Made by a program: the position numbers and the translations under genes. Below are positions 1-8,635 of a stretch of 64,000 bases of DNA, piece by piece. Positions within the stretch are counted from its first letter, which is position 1; each line of letters opens with the position of its first letter. Below the pieces are notes generated by a model. That model worked only from the letters and a program-made list of their open reading frames with translations, searched no databases and had not been told where the DNA came from. The DNA is taken from NCBI RefSeq assembly GCF_000684975.1, contig NZ_BAXZ01000001.1, positions 124,001 to 188,000 of the forward strand, written 5' to 3'. The DNA comes from Paraburkholderia acidipaludis NBRC 101816. GTDB lineage: Bacteria > Pseudomonadota > Gammaproteobacteria > Burkholderiales > Burkholderiaceae.

Positions 1-1388
1 TCGGAGGCCGCGCTGATCTCGCCCATGATGTCGGTCACGCGACGCACGGCCTGGAGAATCTCGTCCATCGTGGTGCCCGCGCGGCCCACCAGTTCCGAGC
101 CGCTCTGCACCTTCTGCGCCGAGTCGTTGATGAGCTCCTTGATCTCCTTCGCGGCGCTCGCGCTGCGCTGCGCGAGGCTGCGCACCTCGCCCGCCACCAC
201 CGCGAAGCCGCGGCCCTGCTCGCCCGCGCGCGCGGCTTCCACCGCCGCGTTGAGCGCGAGGATGTTGGTCTGGAACGCAATGCCCTCGATCACGCTGATG
301 ATGTCGACCACCTTCGCCGAGCTGGCCGCGATGTCCTGCATCGTGTGCACGACTTCGCCCACCACCTCGCCGCCGCGCGTGGCGATGTCCGAGGCGTTCA
401 CGGCGAGCTGGCTCGCCTGGCGCGCATTGTCGGCGTTCTGCTTCACGGTGCCGGTGAGCTGCTCCATGCTCGAGGCGGTTTCCTGCAGCGACGCGGCCTG
501 CTGCTCGGTGCGCTGCGAGAGGTCGGTGTTGCCCATGGCGATCTCGCGCGCGCCGACGTCGATCGAGCTTGCGCCCATGTTCACGGCGCTCACGAGCTTC
601 ACGAGACTCTCCTGCATGCGCTTGATGCCGGCGAAGAGATGCCCGATTTCGTTCTTGCTGTAGACCTCGATCGGCTGCGCGAGGTCGCCTTGCGCGATGC
701 GCTCGAAGCAGGCCGTGGCGTCTTTGAGCGGCTGCACGATGAGGCCGCGCAGCGCGAAGCGGATCGCGAAGACCATCAGCAGCGCGATCACGACGAGGCC
801 GCCGATCAGCATGCGCATGAACGCGATCTGCGAGCGCGCGCTTTCTTCGCGCGACGCGGCGCCGTCCTGCAGGCCCTGCGCGAGCGGCTCGGCAACGTTG
901 TCGTAGTCGACGAACATCGGGCTGATCTTCGTGTCGGCGATGGCGTGATAGGCCGTGAGGTCGTTGCCGCGCAGCGCCGCGAACTCGGGCTGCACGCCGT
1001 CCTGCAGGAGCCCCGTGCGCTTTTGCGCGAGCGCGTCGAGCGAGGCGGCGTCGAGGCCGTTCTTCGGCGCGGCCTGGAAGGCCTTCCAGGCGTCGTTGCT
1101 CTTCGCGAGCAGCTCGTCGGCGCGGTCGAGCGCTTTCTTCGCGTCGTCGGCCTGGTTCGCCGCGGCGAGCGCGCTGACCCGTTCGAGCGAAACGCGCGAG
1201 CGCAGCAGATACGACGAGGCGTCGTTGAGCGAGCGCATCGCGACCAGATCGCCGCGCGCGATCGCGCCAAGCGAGTCGCTTGCGTTGCCGAGCGCGACGA
1301 GCCCGAGCGAGCCGACCACGATGGTCAGCGCAACCAGAATGACCCCGACGCCCGTGAGCGTGGCGCGGATCGACCACTTGTGCAGCAT
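1..1388 (-). CDS. Methyl-accepting chemotaxis protein (C-terminus beyond the window)
   Basis: Inner-membrane chemoreceptor that would signal through CheW to CheA. The first 462 residues are visible. There is a TM segment at about residues 10-33, a helical periplasmic ligand domain of the Tar/4HB type (about 35-187), a second TM (about 190-212), a HAMP region, and the cytoplasmic coiled coil with the conserved hairpin tip (IEGIAFQTNILALNAAVEAA). The ATG at 1388 is preceded by AGGAGC, which decides the start. It is the last visible gene of the flhDC-motAB-che run on the minus strand. The reading frame runs off the left edge, so the protein is truncated only by the window. The ligand cannot be inferred. 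Confidence 0.93.
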   Translation of the reverse strand, partial: MLHKWSIRATLTGVGVILVALTIVVGSLGLVALGNASDSLGAIARGDLVAMRSLNDASSYLLRSRVSLERVSALAAANQADDAKKALDRADELLAKSNDAWKAFQAAPKNGLDAASLDALAQKRTGLLQDGVQPEFAALRGNDLTAYHAIADTKISPMFVDYDNVAEPLAQGLQDGAASREESARSQIAFMRMLIGGLVVIALLMVFAIRFALRGLIVQPLKDATACFERIAQGDLAQPIEVYSKNEIGHLFAGIKRMQESLVKLVSAVNMGASSIDVGAREIAMGNTDLSQRTEQQAASLQETASSMEQLTGTVKQNADNARQASQLAVNASDIATRGGEVVGEVVHTMQDIAASSAKVVDIISVIEGIAFQTNILALNAAVEAARAGEQGRGFAVVAGEVRSLAQRSASAAKEIKELINDSAQKVQSGSELVGRAGTTMDEILQAVRRVTDIMGEISAAS

Positions 1389-1523
1389 CTCGATTGCTCC
1401 TGTCCTGTACCTGATCACCGGCGGGGCCCGCAAGGCGGCTTTGCCGCTCTTGACGGCGGCTTTCCGCTCTCCCGCGCTGGGCCCTTCACCCGAAGGGCCA
1501 CCCCCGATAACCGTTCGCGATCG

Positions 1524-2039
1524 TTATCCAAGCATCTCGATGAGCGCCATTTCGCGGCTCGTCATCAGCTTTTCGATATCCATCAGAATCAGCATGCGGC
1601 CTTCCACGGTGCCGAGGCCCGTGAGGTACTCGGTCGTGAGCGTCGCGCCGAATTCGGGTGCCGGCATGATCTGGTCCATCTGCAGCGTGAGCACGTCCGA
1701 AACGCCGTCCACCACCATGCCCACGACGCGGTGCGCCACGTTCAGGATGATCACGACGGTCTGGTGGTCGTACTCCACGCGGCCGAGGTGGAACTTGATG
1801 CGCATGTCCACGATCGGGACGATGATGCCGCGCAGATTGATGACGCCCTTGATGAACTCGGGCGCGTTGGCGATGCGCGTCACGCTTTCGTAGCCGCGAA
1901 TCTCCTGCACCTTGAGGATGTCGATGCCGTACTCTTCCGCGCCGAGCGTAAAGACGAGGAATTCCGCACCGCCCGCGTCGGCCTGCTGCGCGTCGCGGCG
2001 GTGCGCGCCGGCGCCATGAATGGATTGGACTTCTGCCAC
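1524..2039 (-). CDS. cheW: Chemotaxis coupling protein CheW
   Basis: Cytoplasmic scaffold that links MCPs to the kinase CheA. The 171-residue protein has a short variable, Ala/Gln-rich N-terminus (about 25 residues) followed by a complete CheW-like SH3-type domain. Recognisable segments are LVFTLGAEEYGIDILKVQEI near residue 28 and the GVINLRGIIVPIVDMR segment near residue 65. It lies between cheA and the MCP on the same strand, as in other Burkholderiaceae chemotaxis operons. No oddities were seen, and the length is typical. Confidence 0.96.
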   Translation of the reverse strand: MAEVQSIHGAGAHRRDAQQADAGGAEFLVFTLGAEEYGIDILKVQEIRGYESVTRIANAPEFIKGVINLRGIIVPIVDMRIKFHLGRVEYDHQTVVIILNVAHRVVGMVVDGVSDVLTLQMDQIMPAPEFGATLTTEYLTGLGTVEGRMLILMDIEKLMTSREMALIEMLG

Positions 2040-2106
2040 GTTAGCCCCTGAACAGTTGGGAGAGGGTTGGGATAAAGCGCTGCTTGAGCTTCATACGGTC
2101 ATGCGG

Positions 2107-4416
2107 TCATGCGAATTCGGCGAACGCGCCCGCCGCATGGCTCACGCTCGAGGAAACCCCGTGCGTTGCGCGCGTTTCGCGGTTCAGCGCGGCCACGTCG
2201 ACGATCAGGGCGACGCTGCCGTCGCCGAGAATGGTCGCCGCCGAAATGCCGTGCACCTTGCGGTAGTTCGTTTCGAGGTTCTTCACCACCACCTGCTGCT
2301 GGCCGACCAGTTCGTCGATCAGCATGGCGAAGCGTCGTCCCTCGGTTTCCATGATGGTGACGATGCCCTGCGTCGGTTCCGTGCGCGCGCCTTCGACGTT
2401 GAACACGTTGTGGAGCGCCACGAGCGGCAGGTATTCGCCGCGCACGCGCACCACGCGGTCGCCGTTGGTGACCGTGTAGATGTCTTCGTGGCGCGGCTGC
2501 AGCGACTCCATCACGAAGTTCAGCGGCAGGATGAACACCTCGTTGCCGACCTTCACCGACATGCCGTCGAGAATCGCCAGCGTGAGCGGCAGCACGATAC
2601 GCGTGGTGCTGCCCTTGCCCGCGTGCGAAGTGATCTCCACGTGGCCGCCCATCGCCTGGATGTTGCGCTTCACGACGTCCATGCCCACGCCGCGGCCCGA
2701 GACGTCAGTCACCTGCTCGGCGGTCGAGAAGCCCGGCAGGAAGATGAGGTTCCACACTTCGTCGTCGGTCATGCTGTCGCTGACCTGCATGCCCTGCTTG
2801 GCCGCCTTCGCGAGAATCTTGTCGCGGCGCAGGCCCGCGCCGTCGTCGCTCACTTCAATGACGATGTTGCCGCCGTGGTGCGCGGCGGACAGCACGAGCT
2901 GGCCCGTGGCGTCCTTGCCCGCGGCGCGGCGCGCTTCCACGGTTTCGATGCCGTGGTCGAGCGAGTTGCGCACGAGGTGCGTGAGCGGGTCGATGATGCG
3001 TTCGATGAGGCTCTTGTCGAGCTCGGTGGCCTGACCGAACGTCACGAGCTCCACTTCCTTGCCGAGCTTCGCGGCGAGGTCGCGCACGAGACGCGGGAAG
3101 CGGCTGAACACGTAGTCCATCGGCATCATGCGGATGGACATCACCGATTCCTGCAGATCGCGCGCGTTGCGCTCGAGCTGCGCCATGCCGTTGAAGAGGC
3201 GGTCGTGCAGCGCGGGATCGAACGCGCTCGTGGTTTCCGCGAGCATGGCCTGGGTGATGACGAGCTCGCCCACCAGATTGATCAACTGGTCCACCTTCTC
3301 CACGCCCACGCGAATCGAGCTGCCTTCGCCCGCGGCGGCCGCGGCCGCCGGGCGCTTGCGCTCGGTCTCGGCGGCGGGGGCGCCGGCTTGCGGCGGCGCT
3401 GCGGGAGCGGCCGGAGGCGCTTCGGGCATGGCGGGAGCGACAGCCGCCGGCGCCACCGCGACCGGTGCCGGCGCTGCTGCGGCAACCGGGGCCGGTGCGG
3501 GTGGCGCAGGCGGAGCGGCCTCGACCACCGGCGCGGGCTGCACCGCGGCCGGTGCGGCTTCGGCCCCGCCTTGCGGCGCCGCGCCGCGGCCGATCGAGAT
3601 CTGGCTCTCGTCGATCACGAAGCAGCACACGGCGATGATGTCGTCCGACGTCACGTCGGTTTCGAGCCAGAGCGTGATGTCGTCGCCGGTCTTCACCTGG
3701 CCCAGCACGCGGCCCAGGTTGCCGAGCTCCTCGAGCAGCAGATCCTGATCCTTCGCGTCGACGCGGCGCAGCGTGATGCGCAGATGCGGGCCTTCCGCCG
3801 CGCCGCCCGCTGCGCTCGCACCGCTCGCGTCCGGTCCCGGCGCGGCCGCGATCGCCTCGTCGACGACATGCTCGGGCGCGCCCGAAGCCGCAGCCCGGGC
3901 CGAAGGCAGGTTCGCCTCGAAAGCGGCTTCGAGATCGGCCTCGGAGTCGGGCTCGGCCGCGCTTGCCGCGACAGGCGCGGGCGCAGCCACGGGAGCAGGC
4001 GCCGGCGCGGGAGCCGCCAGGCCCCGGCTTTCGGCATAGAGCTGCTCCAGCTTGGCGCGCATGGCCGCGGCGACGGCCGCGTCGGGCTCGGCGCTCGCGC
4101 GGTAGTCGGCCAGCTGTCCCGAAAGCACGTCCTTCGTTTCGAGGAACGTGTCGATCATGTCCTTGCGCAGCACGAGTTCGTTGTTGCGCGCGCGGTCGAG
4201 CAGCGATTCGAGGATGTGGGTGGTTTCGGTCAGCGCGGTAAAGCCGAACGTCGCCGCGCCGCCCTTGATCGAATGCGCCGCGCGAAAGATCGCGGCGAGA
4301 TCCTCGGGATCGGGACGGCCGACGTTCAGATTCAGCAGGAGCTGCTCCATCTGCGCGAGCAGCTCGTCCGCCTCGTCGAAGAACGTCTGGTAGAACTGAG
4401 TGATGTCGAGTGTCAT
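2107..4416 (-). CDS. cheA: Chemotaxis histidine kinase CheA
   Basis: Autophosphorylating kinase that passes phosphate to CheY and CheB. The protein has 769 residues. The N-terminal HPt (P1) domain carries the phospho-acceptor His48 in AAHSIKGG. A P2-like regulator-binding region follows (about 210-290), then a long Ala/Pro-rich linker (about 290-370). Next come the dimerisation helices, the ATPase domain with N-box (LVRNSLDHGIE) and glycine boxes (DGAGL, GRGVGMDVV), and a C-terminal CheW-like P5 domain. The start is an ATG at 4416. The low-complexity linker produces long shadow frames on both strands, but the domain order is complete and intact. Confidence 0.97.
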   Translation of the reverse strand: MTLDITQFYQTFFDEADELLAQMEQLLLNLNVGRPDPEDLAAIFRAAHSIKGGAATFGFTALTETTHILESLLDRARNNELVLRKDMIDTFLETKDVLSGQLADYRASAEPDAAVAAAMRAKLEQLYAESRGLAAPAPAPAPVAAPAPVAASAAEPDSEADLEAAFEANLPSARAAASGAPEHVVDEAIAAAPGPDASGASAAGGAAEGPHLRITLRRVDAKDQDLLLEELGNLGRVLGQVKTGDDITLWLETDVTSDDIIAVCCFVIDESQISIGRGAAPQGGAEAAPAAVQPAPVVEAAPPAPPAPAPVAAAAPAPVAVAPAAVAPAMPEAPPAAPAAPPQAGAPAAETERKRPAAAAAAGEGSSIRVGVEKVDQLINLVGELVITQAMLAETTSAFDPALHDRLFNGMAQLERNARDLQESVMSIRMMPMDYVFSRFPRLVRDLAAKLGKEVELVTFGQATELDKSLIERIIDPLTHLVRNSLDHGIETVEARRAAGKDATGQLVLSAAHHGGNIVIEVSDDGAGLRRDKILAKAAKQGMQVSDSMTDDEVWNLIFLPGFSTAEQVTDVSGRGVGMDVVKRNIQAMGGHVEITSHAGKGSTTRIVLPLTLAILDGMSVKVGNEVFILPLNFVMESLQPRHEDIYTVTNGDRVVRVRGEYLPLVALHNVFNVEGARTEPTQGIVTIMETEGRRFAMLIDELVGQQQVVVKNLETNYRKVHGISAATILGDGSVALIVDVAALNRETRATHGVSSSVSHAAGAFAEFA

Positions 4417-4476
4417 GCCTCTGTCACCGCGATAATTGCCTGTTTGGGGTGCCGATGCTGTGGTGTCATGTGCACG

Positions 4477-4851
4477 TCAAGCGCGCGCTTCGCCTAGCGC
4501 GCTCGTCAGATCGACGAGCAGCTCCGGGTCCACCGGTTTTTCCAGCCAGCCCGTCGCGCCAGCGTCGCGCAGGGCCACCTTGAAGGTTTCGTCCGATTCC
4601 GTGGTCAACACGAGGATGGGCGTTTCGAGGTACGAAGGATTCGCGCGCAGCTTGCGGATCAGGTCCAGCCCGCTCATGCGCGGCATGTGCAGGTCGGTGA
4701 GCACGAGGTCGAAGCACTGCGCGAGCGCGTGCTCCAGCCCGTCTTCGCCGTCGTTCGCCACCGTCACGTCGTAACCCGCCGCGCCCAGCGCCGCCTGCAG
4801 GATCTCCCGCATGGACGCCGAATCGTCGATCGCCAGAATGTTCCTGATCAT
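4477..4851 (-). CDS. CheY-like single-domain response regulator
   Basis: A 124-residue receiver domain without an output domain. The acidic pocket is at Asp9/Asp10, the phospho-acceptor is Asp53 (in LVLTDLHMPRMSG), a Thr-rich switch segment (VLTTES) occupies beta-4, and the conserved Lys is Lys105 (LEKPVDP). It sits between motB and cheA on the same strand, the position of the first cheY copy (cheY1) in Burkholderia flhDC-mot-che clusters. A second CheY is expected further down the cluster, outside the window. The role is therefore chemotaxis signalling, either to the motor or as a phosphate sink; sequence alone does not decide which. Confidence 0.93.
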   Translation of the reverse strand: MIRNILAIDDSASMREILQAALGAAGYDVTVANDGEDGLEHALAQCFDLVLTDLHMPRMSGLDLIRKLRANPSYLETPILVLTTESDETFKVALRDAGATGWLEKPVDPELLVDLTSALGEARA

Positions 4852-4887
4852 CCGCTCCTCACTCGCGCTGTTTGTGTTGCCGCGCCT

Positions 4888-5985
4888 TTAGTGCGCCATC
4901 TGCGCCGTCTGCGCCGTCTGCGTTGTCTGCGCCGGCCCCGTTCCCCCCACCGGCGCTGCCACGGGCGTGAGCCGCACCGGCGCGCTCACGCCTGCCGGCG
5001 GCAGCTTCGCCGGTGTCGCCGTGCCCGGCGCCAGCATCGGCAGGAGCGGCTTGCCCGAACCGGCTGCGTCGTCGGAAAGCGTCGTGGTGGTCGAGTCGTC
5101 GTGCATCAACGCGTCTTCCGACTTCTTGTTCAGCACGATGATGCTGATGCGCCGGTTCTCCGGGTCGAGCGGATCTTCCTTGTTCAGGTTCTGCGTCGAC
5201 GCGAGACCGATCACGCGCATCACCTTCGCTTCGTCCATGCCGCCCGCAATCAGCTCGCGGCGCGACGCGTTCGCGCGGTCGGCCGAAAGCTCCCAGTTGC
5301 TGTAACCCTTCTCGCCGCCTGCGTAAGGCACGGCGTCGGTGTGGCCCTGCACGATGATGCGGTTCGGCACGCCGTTGAGCGTATTGCCGATGGCCTGCAG
5401 AATGTCGCGCATGTACGGCTCGACCACGTCGCGCGCGGTCGCGAACATCGGGCGCTTCTGCGAATCCACGATCTCGATGCGCAGGCCCGTGAGCGTCGAG
5501 TCGATGCGGATCTGCTGCTTGTACTGGCGCAGCACCGGGTTCGCCTCGATCGCGGCCATCAGCTTGATCTGCAGGTCGTGCAGGCGCGCCTGCTCCTGAC
5601 GTTCGAGCGAGCCCTTCAGCTGCTTCATCGAGTCGTCTTCGTTCTTCGAGGCGGTGTGCTCCGCACGCGCGGTGGAGCCGTCGGTCTGACGCGTGACGCC
5701 GTCCTGGTCGGTGGAGATGTCGCGCCCGCCGCCCTTCACGATGCTCGAATCCGTCGAGCTGCGGTCGCCGCCCCACAGCGTAACCTTGAGCGGCTGGTTG
5801 AAGTACTCGGCAATGCCGTGCAGCTGCGTGGTGGACGCCGAGGAAAGGAGCCACATCAGCAGGAAGAACGCCATCATCGCGGTCATGAAGTCCGCGTAGG
5901 CGAGCTTCCATGCGCCGCCGTGATGGCCGCCCTTCGCGGGCGCGGCCTTCTTGACGACGATCGTGCGGTCCTTGTCCTTGCTCAT
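4888..5985 (-). CDS. motB: Flagellar motor stator protein MotB
   Basis: Proton-channel and peptidoglycan-anchoring subunit of the stator. The 365-residue protein has a Lys-rich cytoplasmic N-terminus and a single TM helix (about 30-50) that carries the proton-binding Asp32 in AYADFMTAMMAFFL. A plug/linker region follows, then an OmpA-like peptidoglycan-binding domain (about 195-310) with IVQGHTDAVPY and NRRISIIVLNK. A Pro/Ala/Thr-rich tail ends the protein. It starts 22 bases after the motA stop on the same strand, so the two are co-transcribed. Confidence 0.96.
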   Translation of the reverse strand: MSKDKDRTIVVKKAAPAKGGHHGGAWKLAYADFMTAMMAFFLLMWLLSSASTTQLHGIAEYFNQPLKVTLWGGDRSSTDSSIVKGGGRDISTDQDGVTRQTDGSTARAEHTASKNEDDSMKQLKGSLERQEQARLHDLQIKLMAAIEANPVLRQYKQQIRIDSTLTGLRIEIVDSQKRPMFATARDVVEPYMRDILQAIGNTLNGVPNRIIVQGHTDAVPYAGGEKGYSNWELSADRANASRRELIAGGMDEAKVMRVIGLASTQNLNKEDPLDPENRRISIIVLNKKSEDALMHDDSTTTTLSDDAAGSGKPLLPMLAPGTATPAKLPPAGVSAPVRLTPVAAPVGGTGPAQTTQTAQTAQMAH

Positions 5986-6007
5986 CGCGCGTTCCCTGGC
6001 CGGTGCC

Positions 6008-6868
6008 TTACTTCGCCTTCACGCGGCGCACGTGCTCTTCGAGCTCGGAGAACGACGGGCGCTCGGTGGAAAACAGCACCTTGCGGCCGAACTCCACGGC
6101 GATGGCGGGCGCGTAGCCGTTCAGGCTCGCGAGGATCGTCACCTTGATGCACTGGAACATCTTGGTCGATTCGGCCACGCGCTGTTCCGCGACGCTCGCG
6201 AGCGGGCTGATGAGACCATACGAAAGCAGAATGCCGAGGAACGTGCCGACGAGCGCCTGGGCGATCATCTCGCCGAGAATCGCGGGCGGCTTGTCGGCCG
6301 AGGCCATGGTGTGGACGACGCCCATCACGGCGGCCACGATGCCGAACGCGGGCATGGCGTCGCCCACCTTGGAGAGCGCATGCGCGGGGGCCTCGCCCTC
6401 GTGGTGGTGCGTTTCGATTTCCTCGTCCATGAGGCTTTCGATCTCGAAAGCGTTCATGTTGCCGCCCACCATGAGGCGCAGGTAATCGGTAAGGAATTCG
6501 ACGATGTGCTTGTCGGCGAGAATCTTCGGGTACTGCGTGAAGAGCGGGCTCTTCATCGGATCGTCGATATCCGCCTCGAGCGTGAGCGTGCCTTCCTTGC
6601 GCGCCTTCGCGAGCAGGACGTAGAGGAGCGCGAGCAGCTCCATGTAGACGTCCTTGTTGTATTTCGAGCCCTTGAAGAGCGTCGGGACAACGCGCAGCGT
6701 CGACTTGATCGTCTTGATGCCGTTGCCGAGAATGAACGCACCGAGGCCCGCGCCGCCGATCATCAGCAGTTCCATCGGCTGCATCATGGCCCCGAGATGA
6801 CCGCCCTCGAGCGCGTAACCGCCGAAGACGGACAGAATCGTCACGAGTACTCCCACGAAAATCAGCAC
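6008..6868 (-). CDS. motA: Flagellar motor stator protein MotA (GTG start)
   Basis: Proton-conducting stator subunit with four TM helices and a large cytoplasmic loop that contacts FliG. I chose the GTG at 6868, giving 286 residues starting VLIFVGVLVTILSVFGGY. This matches the usual MotA N-terminus and length, and a GAGG ribosome-binding site lies 8-9 bases upstream. An upstream in-frame ATG at 6904 would add 12 hydrophilic residues (MAAHGTFSEDPA) that MotA proteins lack. The C-terminal half carries the conserved SYGLISPLASVAEQR helix. A FliA-type promoter lies just upstream at 6925-6951. Confidence 0.94.
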   Translation of the reverse strand: MLIFVGVLVTILSVFGGYALEGGHLGAMMQPMELLMIGGAGLGAFILGNGIKTIKSTLRVVPTLFKGSKYNKDVYMELLALLYVLLAKARKEGTLTLEADIDDPMKSPLFTQYPKILADKHIVEFLTDYLRLMVGGNMNAFEIESLMDEEIETHHHEGEAPAHALSKVGDAMPAFGIVAAVMGVVHTMASADKPPAILGEMIAQALVGTFLGILLSYGLISPLASVAEQRVAESTKMFQCIKVTILASLNGYAPAIAVEFGRKVLFSTERPSFSELEEHVRRVKAK

Positions 6869-6924
6869 AGCTGGGTCCTCACTAAAAGTGCCGTGAGCCG
6901 CCATCGGCCCGCGTCCTTAGCTGG

Positions 6925-6951
6925 TTTACGGCATCGGTCCGAAAAACTTTG
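6925..6951 (-). promoter_or_regulatory. FliA (sigma-28) promoter for motAB-che
   Basis: Read on the minus strand, CAAAGTTT is followed by 11 bases and then GCCGTAAA. This matches the enterobacterial class-3 flagellar consensus TAAAGTTT-N11-GCCGATAA with exact spacing and few mismatches. The expected transcript start is about 50 bases upstream of the motA GTG. It would give the motor and chemotaxis genes FliA control separate from flhDC, which lies upstream. Confidence 0.7.
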
Positions 6952-7015
6952 GGATTGAGGGCCGCCAAGGTCCCGCCCCAGGGGAGTGCCTGGGTTCGGG
7001 CAAAGCGCCATGACG

Positions 7016-7035
7016 GAGCCCCGCATTCGGGGCTC
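7016..7035 (-). terminator. Stem-loop after flhC (possible terminator)
   Basis: A perfect 8-bp stem (GAGCCCCG / CGGGGCTC) with a 4-base loop lies between the flhC stop and the motA promoter. There is no strong T tract after it on the minus strand, so termination is only plausible. The position would separate the flhDC transcript from the FliA-driven motAB-che transcript. Confidence 0.4.
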
Positions 7036-7083
7036 GATCGCAAGGGCGGCGGGGGCGGGCGGCCAAACGGGCGAAATCGCCCT

Positions 7084-7625
7084 TCAGCCCGCCACCGCAA
7101 GGGCTTCGCTGCTGCGGCGGGTGCGGCCCGCGCGCGAAGGCGGCTGGCACAGCCCGCAGACGAAGCCGCGCTGCGGGTCGTGAGCGTGCGCGACGAAGTG
7201 GCCCCCGCAACGGCTGCACGGCGTGAGCTGCAGGAGGCCCGAGGCAAAATAGCGCACGAGCGTCCATGCCCGCGTGAGACTGAGCGCCGGCTCTTCGCCC
7301 TGCAGCTGCAGATGCTCGAGATAGAGCCGGTAGCTCTTCACGATCGCGGAACCGGCTCGCAGCGCGCCTGCCGGCTCATGAACAGAAACGTGTTGTAAAA
7401 CAGCGAGGAATGGACGTTGGGCTGCCAGGTCATGAACCAGTCCGTCGAGAACGGCAGCATGCCCTTCGGCGGCGACTCCCCCTTCACTTCCTTGTAGAGC
7501 CGGATCAACCGGTCGCGCGAGAGCGAGGTTTCCGCTTCGAGCAGTTGCAGCCGTGCGCCTAGCTCGATCAGCTCGATCGCCAGCGCGATCTCCTTGACCT
7601 CGTGCACCACGCTCTTTGTTGCCAT
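7084..7625 (-). pseudogene. flhC: Flagellar master regulator subunit FlhC, frameshifted
   Basis: FlhC pairs with FlhD as FlhD4C2 to switch on class-2 flagellar genes. The N-terminal 85 or so residues (start ATG at 7625, MATKSVVHEVKEI onwards) are normal up to FLFMSRQARCE. The frame then meets a TGA at 7338-7340. The rest of FlhC continues in another frame from AIVKSYRLYLEH to the end at 7084, including the four zinc-ligand cysteines (CSRCGG and CGLC). Compared with the family, one base is missing at about 7341-7358. With that base restored the product would be about 180 residues, a normal length. I saw no slippery heptamer that would suggest programmed frameshifting. It is either a true inactivating mutation or a sequencing/assembly error. 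Confidence 0.85.
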
Positions 7626-7730
7626 AGCCCCCCGATCGTTGCCGGAAATGATTCCGCCCGGCGCGCACGGGCCGGGCGTGGGTGAAGCCGCCGCGAAGCG
7701 CGCGCCGGGCGCGGCAGGGCAGCGGCCGTG

Positions 7731-8048
7731 TCAGTCGATTTGTGCGACGGGCTGACCCGCCATCAGGATGGCGGTATGCGTTTGCGCGGACTTGCCCTTG
7801 TCGGCCAGCGCGCTGAGGATGGCGTGATCGTCGAACCGGAAGCGGCACAGCACCTGGTTCGATGCGGCGAGCCGGACGGTTTGTGCCAGCGTCAGGCTGG
7901 CGAGGACCTCGGCGAGCTGCTCCGAGATCCCCATGCGGAACATGCCCGTCGACTTGTCGTCGCGCAGCAGGCGTTGCGCGAGCAACAGGTACGACAGGTT
8001 CACTTCCTTGATCTCGCTGAGCATGTCGCTATGCGTCGTCGCGCTCAT
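7731..8048 (-). CDS. flhD: Flagellar master regulator subunit FlhD
   Basis: The 105-residue FlhD, partner of FlhC in the class-1 flagellar activator. Typical features are the N-terminal MLSEIKEVNLSYLLLAQRLL dimerisation helix, the segment MFRMGISEQLAEVLASLTLAQ, and a C-terminal region similar to the DNA-contacting part. A GGGGGA ribosome-binding site precedes the ATG at 8048. It is the first gene of the minus-strand flagellar run. The long AT-containing leader upstream (8049 onward) is where its promoter should lie. Confidence 0.96.
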   Translation of the reverse strand: MSATTHSDMLSEIKEVNLSYLLLAQRLLRDDKSTGMFRMGISEQLAEVLASLTLAQTVRLAASNQVLCRFRFDDHAILSALADKGKSAQTHTAILMAGQPVAQID

Positions 8049-8635
8049 GGATTCCCCCGAATTCGAATCGGCTGGTCAGGCCGGTTGCGGAAACGTTTGC
8101 TCGGTCGCATCCAGAAGGCTGTGGCAAATCTGGGCGAACGACCCGTTTTGTGGTCATCACCGCATTGTGGCCAGGCCGGGCACAACTGGAAATTGGACGG
8201 ACACCGCGACGATTTGCAAGAAATCGCCTCGCAACCGTGTAGGAATTTTTCTGACAACAGAGGGATGGGAGGAGGGGCGAGCAGATTCGCTATTTATTTC
8301 GCATAAGCGGCCTTGCCATGCGCGAATTATAAGATGTTTTCATTTCCCTGTAATACGTGCGTGTTCGATGCGGCGCGCCGGGCACGCCACTTGCGCATGG
8401 GCGCCATCCCGACCCGGTGCGCGGGCGAAGAAGTCCCTGTACACGCATGTTTCCCGCTGTAACAACGCTTAAGCGATTGAAAAAGGACTCGTCACGGCGA
8501 GTCAGATCTTCATAATCGAAGTCAGGGATAACCCGGTGCCGCGCGCCCATCCGTATTGCACGCGCACTTGCCATTATTTTGTATGGGATCCGCGTAAGGT
8601 TTTGCACCAACGCGGGTCGACAGGAGATCGAACCA
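8049..8635. other. Divergent intergenic region, flhDC and glycosyltransferase promoters
   Basis: A 587-base gene-free stretch between divergent flhD and a glycosyltransferase gene. It is more AT-rich than its surroundings in the middle (about 8220-8350 and 8455-8530), as expected for a control region with long leaders. A short hairpin (GACTCG, TCACGG loop, CGAGTC; 8488-8505) is followed by five Ts when read on the minus strand. No coding frame here looks real, and I could not assign a specific sigma-70 promoter or activator site with confidence. Confidence 0.5.

Noticed and set aside
2020..4497. An 825-residue open frame on the plus strand opposite cheA
   Set aside because: It is Arg/His-rich low-complexity with no domain. 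The minus strand holds a full CheA.
8488..8505. Possible minus-strand small RNA ending at a hairpin with a T tail upstream of the glycosyltransferase
   Set aside because: The stem is only 6 bp and no promoter for a short RNA was seen. Kept only as a note in the intergenic entry.
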